From the NCBI RefSeq assembly GCF_036227205.1, contig NZ_CP109442.1, positions 5,952,001 through 6,016,000 on the forward strand: a stretch of DNA of 64,000 bases. The letters run 5' to 3'. Shown in pieces: positions 45,701 through 53,145 of this stretch (the stretch's first letter is position 1; every line of letters starts with the position of its first letter). Source of the DNA: Amycolatopsis sp. NBC_01480 (GTDB taxonomy: Bacteria; Actinomycetota; Actinomycetes; Mycobacteriales; Pseudonocardiaceae). The position numbers were made by a program, and so were the translations under genes. The notes under the pieces are model-generated. The model saw nothing but the letters and a program-made list of their open reading frames with translations. It had not been told where the DNA came from and did not search any database.

Positions 45701-47579
45701 CACGTTCGCCTACGAGGACGGCCGGGTCCACCGCCGCACTCCGTCCGGTGTGGACAGTGTGTGGTCCTTCGGCGACAAGGGAATCCCCGTCGGGCTCTCC
45801 GGCGGCGGCCACGAGGTGCGGTTCGGCCGCGACGCCGGCGGCAACGAGACCGGCCGGACGGTGGACGGGCGGGTGCTGCTCACCCAGGCGTTCGACGCCG
45901 AGCAGCGGCTCACCGCGCAGGACACCCCGGTCCGCCAGCGCCGTTACGACTACCGGCCGGACGGGAACCTCGTGCGCACCGCGGACAGCGTCGCCGGCGC
46001 GGTGCAGTTCCAGCTCGACGTCACGGGCCGCGTGGTCGACGCGGTCGCGCCCGACCGGCGCGAGGGCTACCGCTACGACGCGGCGGGCAACATCGTCGCC
46101 ACCGCCGCGGCCGGCGCCAGTGCCGGCTCGCCCGAGACCGGCCCGCGCGGTTACGCGGGCAACACCCTCACCGGCGCGGGCGCCGTCGCGTACCGGCACG
46201 ACGCCCAGGGCCGGGTCGTCCAGCGGCTGGCCGGCGAGCTGGTCTGGAGCTACCACTGGGACGCCCAGGACCGCATGACCGGCGTGAGGACCCCGGACGG
46301 CACGCGCTGGAACTACCGCTACGACCCGATCGGCAGGCGGATCGCCAAGCAGCGCCTCGGCCCCGGCGGCGAGGTCGCCGAGCAGGTCGATTTCGTGTGG
46401 GACGGCGGAAAGCTCGTCGAGGAGGCCCATCGCGGGCCCGACGGGACGACCCGCGTGCGCACCTGGGACTACGACCCGGACACCAGCGCGCCGGTGGCAC
46501 AGCACGAGAACACCGGCGGGATCCGGCTATTCCACACCATCGTCACCGACCCCGTCGGACGGCCGGCCGAACTGCTCGACCCGGCCGGCGGCCTCGGCTG
46601 GCAGGGCCGGTCCACGGTGTGGGGCCGCGACCTGCCGGGCAGCGGCGGCGCGACCAGCACCCCGCTGCGCTTCCCCGGCCAGTACCTCGACGCCGAGACC
46701 GGTCTGCACTACAACGTCTACCGCTACTACGACCCGGCCACCGGCCGGTACGTGAGCCAGGACCCGCTCGGCCTCGCGCCCGCGCCCAACCCGGTCGCGT
46801 ACGTGGACAACCCGCTGCGGGTGGCCGACCCGCTGGGCCTGGCCCCGACGAGCTGCTCCGAGGTCGACCTCGGGGACGGCACCCGGCCGGGCGGCTCGCA
46901 CGACCCGGCCCACGTCGACGACACGGGCAGCACCTCGAACCCGTCGCGCCACGACCCCGGGTCCGATTCGGAGGACATCACCGACCAGGCCGCGCCGCCG
47001 CCCGCGCACCAGCCCGCGCAGCCGGACTTCTCGCACAACCCGCCGCACGCGCCCGACTACGTCTACCACGGTTCGGGCGCGCCGCCGGAGGTCGTGTTCA
47101 ACCAGGGCCTGACCTCCGACGCGATCCGCAACAACCGGCCGCCGATCTACGACATCGACACGCACCAGCACCGGTCGTACGGCTCGGGCAGTGGTTACGT
47201 GTCCACCTCGGGCAACTACAACACCGGGGTGCAGTTCGTGCCGATCAAGCCGGGGGCGCAGGTCACCGAGGGCGCCGACTTCTGGGGCAAGGGCGGCACC
47301 CAGTACCACGGCCACGACGGCTACGTGTACACGATCAAGGGCGACTCGGGCAGCATGGTCCACCTGCCCTCGCACCCGGGCCGGGTGCAGAACTTCGACG
47401 GCCAGGACGAATGGGCCGCGGTCGACCACATCCCGGGCTCGCAGATCGTCGGGGCGAACAAGATCACCGGCAACTACAACGTGCAGCCGTTCGGCGCGCC
47501 GGGCGCCCCGCCGACGATCATCCCGGGCAAGAGCGGCATCCAGAGCACCTGGATCCCCAACCCGGGCTTCCAGCCGTGA
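42795..47579 (+). CDS. T7SS-type RHS polymorphic toxin with ADP-ribosyltransferase-like C-terminus
   Basis: 1594 residues. An ESX-type helical head (WTG at 123-125, hydrophobic stretch about 181-205) and a Pro/Gly linker lead to a DUF6531-like segment (VDVATGEMVLDQTDLVLPL). Many YD/RHS repeats follow (for example LFDYDTHGRITGWQDRNG), then the core end RYYDPATGRYVSQDPLG and ADPLGLAPT. The last about 240 residues are the toxin. There, VYHGSGAPPEVVFNQGL (His1425), the YVSTS motif (1470-1472) and DEWAAVDHIPG (Glu1539) match the three catalytic regions of ADP-ribosyltransferases. The GTG start lies 159 nt after eccD. The stop overlaps the next gene as GTGA, typical of a toxin-immunity pair. Confidence 0.85.
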   Translation: MSNPLVAPTEDSTKAYSGISLAESAAGLSDAIKSGDWASVAMGAVGTALDALSMAMDPFGAILAAGVSWLMEHVGPLKEALNGLTGNADEIAAQSQTWANVAKELESVGQDLDAMVKADLQSWTGPAGDAYRQRTQDTVALLQSAQKGCEGASSGVKTAGEVVGAVRTLVRDIISELVGHMISWALQVLFTLGIGMVWVVPQVVAAVAKTASSIASVTTKLVKALKALIPLLKKAGTLFEDAGKALKGLKGGKIDAPPKVSKIDSTPKAPEIKGGGGTPKSGDESVTTSGDHSGTGGDSTTTSGDHPVPKPNESHGSGGENPPVQPKPEPGPSELPGDKPNGATGSTTPPGDNPRGTAVGKNGRVCETDPVDVATGEMVLDQTDLVLPLRLELALERMHVSSYRAGRWFGASWASTVDQRLEVGREGIRYFSPDGMILVFPLPAPGTSVLPVEGPRLSLTRRLDGGYGLEGPVHGTQLRFDPVPGERAGVLPLATVTGAGQSYRIEYGPDASPSRIRHSDGYQVEFTTARGRITAISVVDPDADVRAAATRYGYDADGRLTQVVNSSGRPMLFDYDTHGRITGWQDRNGTWYRYVYDAAGRCVKTVGDKGFRDGSFAYDRERLVTTYTDSLGHRTEYHLNEANQVVREVDAAGHTRESAWDRYDRLLARTDQLGRVTSYEYDGDGALSRVVRPDGSVVHVHLREGAVAAISVRDAERTWTRVYDEAPDPFNGQLGVAAGFRHQGVGSNAPAPDAVEEAAQPSEGYVPDMFGRPALVSAPGGQVRLDWTVEGLRAARVGPGGGRAQWTYDAEGNDVAHMDETGAVTRREYGPFDVVVATVDAAGARTTYTYDTELRLASVTNPVGLTWYYLRDHEGRITEERDFDGRTLRFEYDAMGRLSRSLNGLGELVEYTYDTLGNVVGRRTSSGLTTYSYDPVGRLVRAANADAVIEYERDERGRVIAQTTNGRTTTFAYEDGRVHRRTPSGVDSVWSFGDKGIPVGLSGGGHEVRFGRDAGGNETGRTVDGRVLLTQAFDAEQRLTAQDTPVRQRRYDYRPDGNLVRTADSVAGAVQFQLDVTGRVVDAVAPDRREGYRYDAAGNIVATAAAGASAGSPETGPRGYAGNTLTGAGAVAYRHDAQGRVVQRLAGELVWSYHWDAQDRMTGVRTPDGTRWNYRYDPIGRRIAKQRLGPGGEVAEQVDFVWDGGKLVEEAHRGPDGTTRVRTWDYDPDTSAPVAQHENTGGIRLFHTIVTDPVGRPAELLDPAGGLGWQGRSTVWGRDLPGSGGATSTPLRFPGQYLDAETGLHYNVYRYYDPATGRYVSQDPLGLAPAPNPVAYVDNPLRVADPLGLAPTSCSEVDLGDGTRPGGSHDPAHVDDTGSTSNPSRHDPGSDSEDITDQAAPPPAHQPAQPDFSHNPPHAPDYVYHGSGAPPEVVFNQGLTSDAIRNNRPPIYDIDTHQHRSYGSGSGYVSTSGNYNTGVQFVPIKPGAQVTEGADFWGKGGTQYHGHDGYVYTIKGDSGSMVHLPSHPGRVQNFDGQDEWAAVDHIPGSQIVGANKITGNYNVQPFGAPGAPPTIIPGKSGIQSTWIPNPGFQP

Positions 47580-48163
47580 CCGCGGCGAACCAACCCGAAG
47601 GATCGGAGACCGTGGTGGAGGGCCCCCAGGACCCGCCGGTGACCCCGGAGATGCGCGAGCGCGCGCGGCAGTCGCCGGACAGCTGGCTGTACGTGGTGGA
47701 TCCGGCGTACGCCGACACCGGCGACGTCCCGGGCTCGGCGATCGCCGGCGGCTACCGGGTCGACGAGCGCGGCGAGATCGCGGGCGCCTTCGTCCGTAAC
47801 CCGGACTACCGGCCCAGCCCGCTGGCGTGGGGTTTTCCGGCTCCGGGCAACGAGTTGGAGGCCGCGCTGCAGGCCGCCGTCACCGGCCGCGGGGACGACG
47901 CCGCGGTCCGGTCCGCCCTGCTGGCCGCGACGGTCTACACCCCGTCGGCCCCGGACCGCGCCGTCATCCCGGTGCGGCACGACGACGTCGAGGCCGTGCC
48001 CGTGTACACCTCGGAGAGCTACCTGCCGGAGCCGCCGCCCGGCCAGTCCTTCCGCCCGGTGCCGGTGCGTGAGCTCGGGGCTTCGCTGGAGGGTCGCTAC
48101 CTCCTGCTCAACCCGGGCAGCGCCCTGGAAGTGCTGGTGCCGGGCGACAATCTGGCCGGGTAA
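47576..48163 (+). CDS. T7SS-associated (SseB-like) protein, probable immunity or adaptor for the RHS toxin
   Basis: 195 residues from GTG 47576, overlapping the toxin stop by 4 nt; GTG 47612 is an alternative. The N-terminal half (VTPEMRERARQSPDSWLYVV, then GYRVDERGEIAGAFVRNPDY) resembles proteins annotated as type VII secretion system-associated. The C-terminal half has VTGRGDDAAVRSALLAATVY and the SseB-like LNPGSALEVLVPG ending. There is no signal or membrane segment, so it acts in the cytosol, where it could neutralise the toxin or escort it to the secretion machine. The family match is moderate; the immunity role is inferred from position. Confidence 0.7.
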   Translation: MTAANQPEGSETVVEGPQDPPVTPEMRERARQSPDSWLYVVDPAYADTGDVPGSAIAGGYRVDERGEIAGAFVRNPDYRPSPLAWGFPAPGNELEAALQAAVTGRGDDAAVRSALLAATVYTPSAPDRAVIPVRHDDVEAVPVYTSESYLPEPPPGQSFRPVPVRELGASLEGRYLLLNPGSALEVLVPGDNLAG

Positions 48164-48167
48164 GGAC

Positions 48168-48899
48168 TCAGGTCCACCAGGTCGCGGGTGCCAGGGTGCT
48201 GAAGCCGAGCGAGTCGTACAGCGGCTTGCCCGCCTTCGAGGCGGTCAGCGTGACCGGGAGACCGTCCAAACGGGACAGCATGGCGTTCATCAACGAGCGC
48301 CCGACGCCGCGGGAGCGCTGTGACGGCAGCGTGGTCACCCAGTAGACGCCGCCGGCCGTGCCGTCCAGGACGACGAAGCAGGCGCCGGCCGGCTCGCCGT
48401 CCCGCTCGGTGAGGTACAGCTCCACGTCGTCCCGCTCCAGCAACGCGGGCGGGAAGACCTCGCCGCGCCGGTACGGCTGGTGCCGTTCCAGCGGAAAGCC
48501 GTGCACGACAACGTTTTCCACGGTCGCGAGCAGGTCCGGTGTATCGGCTCGGACCACGTCCTGTGTGTCTACTGTGGACGATGTCGCGGTGCGCGCCATC
48601 ACCGGCAGCTCCCGCGGCTTGAGGCCAATCGGGGCCAGATCGACGGTGCCGTACGCGTCTTCGACGACGACCTTCGCCGCGTTCTCCGCCAGCTTGGTCA
48701 GCTCGGCGACGTCCTCGGCGTCGGGCGTGCCGGTGCGCAGCACGATCCGCATGCCGCTGCGCTCGCTGCCGTGCACGCAGACGAAACCGGGCCGGGTGGT
48801 CAGCCGGTGCCCGCGGGTCTGGGCGAGCAGGGTCCAGAACGCGGCCGCGTTGGCCACGGCCACGTCGAGCGGCGGTGCTTGATCGGGAGAGCTGGTCAT
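48168..48899 (-). CDS. GNAT-family N-acetyltransferase
   Basis: 243 residues from ATG 48899; an in-frame ATG 48947 would add 16 residues. The C-terminal GNAT domain shows AGACFVVLDGTAGGVYWVTT, then the acetyl-CoA loop RSRGVGRSLMNAML (R/QxxGxG/A) and LYDSLGF near the end. The N-terminal half looks like a degenerate GNAT repeat. The acceptor is unknown. It lies 78 nt downstream of eccE on the same strand and ends 4 nt from the convergent immunity-like gene, so it may be co-transcribed with eccE without functional link. Confidence 0.85.
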   Translation of the reverse strand: MTSSPDQAPPLDVAVANAAAFWTLLAQTRGHRLTTRPGFVCVHGSERSGMRIVLRTGTPDAEDVAELTKLAENAAKVVVEDAYGTVDLAPIGLKPRELPVMARTATSSTVDTQDVVRADTPDLLATVENVVVHGFPLERHQPYRRGEVFPPALLERDDVELYLTERDGEPAGACFVVLDGTAGGVYWVTTLPSQRSRGVGRSLMNAMLSRLDGLPVTLTASKAGKPLYDSLGFSTLAPATWWT

Positions 48900-48977
48900 G
48901 GGCTTGACCCTAAGCGGCGGGTGGCTCGCCCAGAAGTGCCAATTCACGCGGTTTCCGGTGGGCCGATCCGGCCGGGC

Positions 48978-50186
48978 TCAGGTCAACGCGAGCGGCAGCG
49001 TCCGGCGCACCGCCGCGCCGTGCGCCCCGTGCAGCGGAACCGCCGAAACCCCTTGCGGCGCGGGCACTTCCTCGCCCGGTCGGGCGCCGACGCGGATGGT
49101 CACGTCGGTGCGCTCGCGGCCGCCGGGCGTGCGGCGGAGGGTGGCCGAAGTCGCGGTGAACGCGGCGCCGGGCACCGCCAGCCCGAGCGTCCGGGCGAGG
49201 TCGCGGTCCGAGCGGGGCGCGTAACAGGCTTGCGTGACCCCGCCCCAGGACCAGGACTTCCAGCCGTCGCCGTCGCTCTCCTGCGGCTGCTGCGCGGCCT
49301 GGACGCCGAGCGCCACCCGCAGCTCCGTGGTCAGCTCGGCGGCTTCGAGCACAGTGGACGGGTAGCCCGCCTCGGCCAGGGCGACCATCAGGCTGAGCGC
49401 GGCGCTCGCGGTGCTGCGCAACGCGCCCAGCTGCCCGCCGCCGCGGGCGAGCGCGGCGATCGGCGCGTCCTGCGGGCGGTAGCGCACGGCGAGCCAGCGC
49501 ACCCGGTAGACCTGGGGACCGCGTGGGACCGTCCAGGTCAGCAGCTGCACGGCGGCGAGCGGGATGTCCGTGCCGTGGAAGGCGGTCCGCAGGATCCGGA
49601 CCAGCGCCTCGACCGACGGTTCGGCCGCGCCGGGGGTGAGGCGGACGATCGCGCACCAGTCGCCGTCCAGCTCGGCGACGCCGAAGCGGTTGCCGGCGCG
49701 GTCCACGTGCTGGCGGACCTGGACGGGCCCGGCGACGCGGTGCAGCGGGTCGGGGCTGTCGCGGCGGCTGTCGTGGCGCCGCAGGCGGTAACCGAGCCAG
49801 GTCCAGGCCCACGCGCCGGAGTGGCGGCCGGCGAACCGGATCGACGTCGCCAGCAGCAGCGCCCCGGCCACCGCGGCGACGGTGATCCGGACGGGCTGCG
49901 CGACCTCGGACTGGGTGAAGACCAGCAGCACGGCGATCGCCAGGATCTCCCACAGCGCGGCCTGCAACGGGCGGATCGGGAGCAGCCAGGGCAGTGCCGC
50001 CGAGCCGGAAGCGTGGGACGGCACAGGATTGGCCGGGGCCGGCGGCCCGGCGCGGTGCATCCCACCGGCGGGCGTGGCCGGACTGGGCCCGGTCGAACCA
50101 GGACCGGCTGAACCTGGCCCAGCTGAACCGGGACCGGCTGAGCCAGGCAATGCTGAGACGGACACGGGCTCCCCTTCCCCGGGCAC
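48978..50186 (-). CDS. eccE: Type VII secretion protein EccE
   Basis: 402 residues from GTG 50186. A Gly/Pro/Ser-rich N-terminus (four AGPGS-type repeats) precedes two membrane helices (ALWEILAIAVLLVF and ITVAAVAGALLLATS). The cytosolic EccE domain follows, with WLGYRLRRHDSRR, FGVAELDGDWCAIVRLTP and a C-terminal VTIRVGARPGEEV. EccE caps the periphery of the EccBCD complex. The weak overall conservation is normal for this component. It is divergent from eccB across 135 nt, with a likely shared promoter region. Confidence 0.85.
   Translation of the reverse strand: MPGEGEPVSVSALPGSAGPGSAGPGSAGPGSTGPSPATPAGGMHRAGPPAPANPVPSHASGSAALPWLLPIRPLQAALWEILAIAVLLVFTQSEVAQPVRITVAAVAGALLLATSIRFAGRHSGAWAWTWLGYRLRRHDSRRDSPDPLHRVAGPVQVRQHVDRAGNRFGVAELDGDWCAIVRLTPGAAEPSVEALVRILRTAFHGTDIPLAAVQLLTWTVPRGPQVYRVRWLAVRYRPQDAPIAALARGGGQLGALRSTASAALSLMVALAEAGYPSTVLEAAELTTELRVALGVQAAQQPQESDGDGWKSWSWGGVTQACYAPRSDRDLARTLGLAVPGAAFTATSATLRRTPGGRERTDVTIRVGARPGEEVPAPQGVSAVPLHGAHGAAVRRTLPLALT
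50095..50154. repeat. Four 15-bp tandem units inside eccE coding for Gly-Pro-Gly-Ser-Ala
   Basis: Units gaaccaggaccggct, gaacctggcccagct, gaaccgggaccggct and gagccaggcaatgct follow without gaps. Read on the minus strand they encode the AGPGS repeats at the EccE N-terminus. Whole-codon units allow length change without frameshift. Confidence 0.85.
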
Positions 50187-50321
50187 CCACCCTGGCCCGG
50201 CCCCGTGACGCTAGCGCTCTGCACACCCGCGTGTGGGCGTAAAAATTACCCTCGTCGCCGGGCCCGCCGGCTCCTAGCCTTCCGCCTGGACCAGGGCGCG
50301 CGAACAGGGGGCCGGAACAGC

Positions 50322-51743
50322 GTGTGGACGCAGCGGGACCAGATCCAGGCGTACCAGTTCCTGCGCCGCAGGCTCGTTTCCGCGCTGGTCGCGGCCGACG
50401 CCAACCACCCCACCTCGCCCAGCCGGCGGCTGGTGCTCGGCACCGTGCTGGGGCTGGCCGTGGCGATCCTGGTGACCGCGGTGTTCGGCGTGATCGGGCT
50501 GCTCAACCCCTCCGGCGGCAAGGACTGGCTCGCGGGCGGGCAGGTGATCGTCGAGGACGGCACGGGCGCGCGGTTCGTGCTCGGCGCGGACGGCGCCGTG
50601 CACCCGGTGCTCAACTACGCCTCCGCCCGGCTGCTCGCGGGCGGCAAGGGCGACGCGACCGTCTCGGTGTCTTCGGCGAACCTCGGCACCGCGCCGCGCG
50701 GCACGCAGATCGGCATCCCCGGCGCCCCCGACTCGCTGCCCGCGGCGGCCGCGCTCACCACCGCGCCGTGGAGCAGCTGCAGCCGCACCACGCAGGACGC
50801 GCCCGCTTCGGCCGAGCCACTGGTGGCCGTGCTCGTCGGAGCTCCGCAGAACGGCGTCGAGCTGCCGCGTGACTCCGGCGTGATCGTCCGGCTGCCCCGA
50901 GGCGACCGCTACCTGGTGGCGGACGGGCGGCGGTACAAGCTCAGCGACGAGGCCGCGGCCGCGCTGCAGTTCGACAGCTACCCCACGATCGCCGTCTCGT
51001 CCCGGTGGATCGACACCGTGCCGGCGGGCCGCGACCTCGGCGCGATCCCGGTGCCGGGCGCCGGTGACCCCGGCCCGCGGGTCGGCACCACGGCCACGCG
51101 CGTCGGCGAAGTCCTCGCGGTCGTCGACGCGATGGCCGGGCCGGGCGAGGCGAACTCGTACTACCTGGTGCAGAAGAACGGGCTCCAGCCGATCGGCCAG
51201 ACCGAGGCGAGCCTGCTGGTGACCACTTCCGCCAACGACGCCGCGTACGACGGCCGTCCCGCCCCGGTTCCGACCCGGGCCGCGGACGTCGCCGCGGTCG
51301 CGAAGGTGGCCGAGCCGCGCGCAGGGGGCGCGGACCCGGCCGCCTATCCCGACCGGATCCCCGGCAAGGCGCCGATCACCGGCAACTCCGTGGCCCTGTG
51401 CGCGCAGGGCGGGCGGGTCTTCGTCTCCGCGGACCTCCCGCTGCCCGCCGGCGGCCGCGCGCTGCCGGTGACCAGCCGCGGTGACGCCCGGGTCGCCGAC
51501 CAGGTGTTCGTGCCGCCGTCCGGGGGCGCCGTGGTCACCGACGCGGGTTCCGGCACGACCTACCTGGTTACCGACATGGGACGGAAATATCCGGTCGCGA
51601 GCGCCCCGGCGCTGGCTTCGCTCGGCTACGGTTCCGTGGCCGGGCAACCGCTTCCGAGCGGGCTACTGGCACTGGTGCCGACGGGCCCCGCACTGGACCC
51701 GGCCGCGGCCGGGCAGCCGGTCCCGTCGGGTGGAACGGGGTGA
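50322..51743 (+). CDS. eccB: Type VII secretion membrane protein EccB
   Basis: 473 residues from GTG 50322. The classic EccB opening WTQRDQIQAYQFLRRRLVSAL is followed by one membrane helix (LVLGTVLGLAVAILVTAVFGV) and a large extracytoplasmic domain with R1-R4 beta repeats (GARFVLGADGAVHPVLNYAS near the start, TYLVTDMGRKYPVASAPAL near the end) and paired cysteines (SSCSR and ALCAQ). EccB bridges the inner-membrane complex to the periplasm-like space. An in-frame ATG at 50205 is rejected because EccB proteins begin at the WTQRDQ motif. The stop overlaps the next gene by 4 nt. Confidence 0.93.
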   Translation: MWTQRDQIQAYQFLRRRLVSALVAADANHPTSPSRRLVLGTVLGLAVAILVTAVFGVIGLLNPSGGKDWLAGGQVIVEDGTGARFVLGADGAVHPVLNYASARLLAGGKGDATVSVSSANLGTAPRGTQIGIPGAPDSLPAAAALTTAPWSSCSRTTQDAPASAEPLVAVLVGAPQNGVELPRDSGVIVRLPRGDRYLVADGRRYKLSDEAAAALQFDSYPTIAVSSRWIDTVPAGRDLGAIPVPGAGDPGPRVGTTATRVGEVLAVVDAMAGPGEANSYYLVQKNGLQPIGQTEASLLVTTSANDAAYDGRPAPVPTRAADVAAVAKVAEPRAGGADPAAYPDRIPGKAPITGNSVALCAQGGRVFVSADLPLPAGGRALPVTSRGDARVADQVFVPPSGGAVVTDAGSGTTYLVTDMGRKYPVASAPALASLGYGSVAGQPLPSGLLALVPTGPALDPAAAGQPVPSGGTG

Positions 51744-52441
51744 GCGGGTCGGTGCGGATGACTGAAGAACTACCGGGTGAAGCGGGGCCCGGCACGGGCC
51801 GGGTCCGGGTGGCCGTCATCGAGGACCACCCGCTGTACCGCCGGTCGGTGGAGCGGGTCCTGGAGGAGTCGCCGGACGTCGAGCTGGGCGCGGTGGTCGA
51901 CTCGGTCGCCCGCTTCCACGTGCAGAAGCAGCCGGCGGGCAGCGTCGTGCTGCTGGACCTGGGGCTGCCCGGGGTCGCGGGTGCGGCGGCGGTGCTGGAG
52001 GTGTGCGAGCTCGGGCACCACGTGCTCGTGGTGTCCGCGCAGGCCGAGTCGGACCAGGTGCTGAGCGCGATCGCGGCCGGGGCCAAGGGTTTCCTGTCCA
52101 AGGACGTGGACGTCGACGAGCTGCTGATCGCCATCCGCGCGGTGGCCGAGGGCGGCGCGTACGTCTCCGCCGTGGTCGCCGGGATGATCATCAAGGACAA
52201 CACCGAGCGCCCGGTGCAGCGGCCGGAAATGGAGCTCTCGCCGCGCGAGGAGCAGGTGCTGCGGCTGGTCGCGGCCGGCGAGCGCGACATCGACATCGCC
52301 CGGATCCTCGGCATCGGCGTGCGCACCGTGCGCGGCTACCTCGACCGGATCCGGGACAAGACGGGGGAGCGGCGCCGTCCGGGGCTGGTGAAGGAGGCCA
52401 TCCGCCGTGGCCTCGTGGGCAGCCCGGGAAGGAAGCCGTGA
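51740..52441 (+). CDS. NarL/LuxR-type response regulator (orphan, copy 1)
   Basis: 233 residues from GTG 51740, overlapping the eccB stop as GTGA. The receiver domain has VAVIEDHPLYRRSVERVL, phosphoacceptor Asp73 in VVLLDLGLPG, and the switch Lys in AKGFLSKDVD. The C-terminal LuxR helix-turn-helix is LSPREEQVLRLVAAGERDID to RTVRGYLDRIRDKTG. No histidine kinase is encoded in the window. Overlap with eccB suggests it senses or controls the secretion system. It is followed by a close paralogue. Confidence 0.9.
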   Translation: MSGSVRMTEELPGEAGPGTGRVRVAVIEDHPLYRRSVERVLEESPDVELGAVVDSVARFHVQKQPAGSVVLLDLGLPGVAGAAAVLEVCELGHHVLVVSAQAESDQVLSAIAAGAKGFLSKDVDVDELLIAIRAVAEGGAYVSAVVAGMIIKDNTERPVQRPEMELSPREEQVLRLVAAGERDIDIARILGIGVRTVRGYLDRIRDKTGERRRPGLVKEAIRRGLVGSPGRKP

Positions 52442-52442
52442 C

Positions 52443-53096
52443 GTGACGGTCGAAGACGGCCAGGAGCAGCCGCCGCGGATCAACGTCGGCGTGATCGAGG
52501 ACCACCCGCTCTACCGCGACGCGGTGGCGCGGGTGCTGAACGAGGCGCCGGACATCGAGCTGGGCGCGGTGGCCGACTCCGTCGCGCGCTTCGCGGTGCA
52601 GGCGCAGCCGCCCGGCAGCGTCGTGGTGCTGGACCTCAAGCTGCGCGGGGTGCAGGACGCGGCGGCGGTGCTGGAAGTCGGGCAGATGGGGCACAAGGTG
52701 CTCGTGGTGTCCGCGCACGCGGAACAGCCGGAGGTGCTCGGCGCGATGCAGGCCGGCGCCAAGGGCTTCCTGTCCAAGGACGTCGACGGCGACGAGCTGC
52801 TGCGCGCGATCCGCACCATCGCCGAGGACAACGCGTACGTCTCGCCCACGCTGGCCGGGATGATCATCCAGGACAGCGAAGACCGGCACGCGGGCCCGAA
52901 GATCGAGCTGTCCGAACGCGAGCGCCAGGTGCTGCGCCTGGTCGCCTCCGGCGAGCGCGACGTCGACGTGGCCGAGATCCTGAACATCAGCGTCCGCACG
53001 GTCCGCTCGTACCTGGACCGCATCCGCGACAAGACGGGGGAGCGGCGCCGCGCGGGGTTCGTCCGGGTGGCCATCCGCGAAGGGCTGCTGCGCTAA
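52443..53096 (+). CDS. NarL/LuxR-type response regulator (orphan, copy 2)
   Basis: 217 residues from GTG 52443, 1 nt after the first regulator. Same layout: VGVIEDHPLYRDAVARVL, Asp64 in VVVLDLKLRG, AKGFLSKDVDGDELL, and HTH LSERERQVLRLVASGERDVD to RTVRSYLDRIRDKTGERRR. The two are clearly a tandem duplication, with most differences in the receiver surface and the start. They may form heterodimers or answer different inputs. The 46-nt palindrome directly after the stop probably ends transcription. Confidence 0.9.
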   Translation: MTVEDGQEQPPRINVGVIEDHPLYRDAVARVLNEAPDIELGAVADSVARFAVQAQPPGSVVVLDLKLRGVQDAAAVLEVGQMGHKVLVVSAHAEQPEVLGAMQAGAKGFLSKDVDGDELLRAIRTIAEDNAYVSPTLAGMIIQDSEDRHAGPKIELSERERQVLRLVASGERDVDVAEILNISVRTVRSYLDRIRDKTGERRRAGFVRVAIREGLLR

Positions 53097-53099
53097 AAG

Positions 53100-53145
53100 C
53101 TCGTGAGTGTTTATGCCGGTTCTAACCGTCATAAACACTCACGAG
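53100..53145. repeat. 46-nt dispersed palindrome, copy 5
   Basis: Arms ctcgtgagtgtttatg and cataaacactcacgag around ccggttctaaccgt, a nearly perfect pairing. It fills the gap between convergent genes and supplies the TGA stop of the opposing WYL regulator (gac tcg tga on the minus strand). Confidence 0.9.

Noticed and set aside
42807..46505. 1232-codon open frame on the minus strand under the RHS gene
   Set aside because: Its composition (runs of His, Gln, Arg, Val, Gly) is what the antisense of GC-biased codons gives; the plus-strand RHS protein has clear domains.
50205..50321. N-terminal extension of EccB from ATG 50205
   Set aside because: The extension is Arg/Cys-rich with no homology; EccB proteins begin at the WTQRDQ motif, here GTG 50322.
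11558..53145. The 46-nt palindromes as insertion sequences or integron/att sites
   Set aside because: No transposase, no flanking direct repeats and no integrase are visible; they are kept only as dispersed palindromes.
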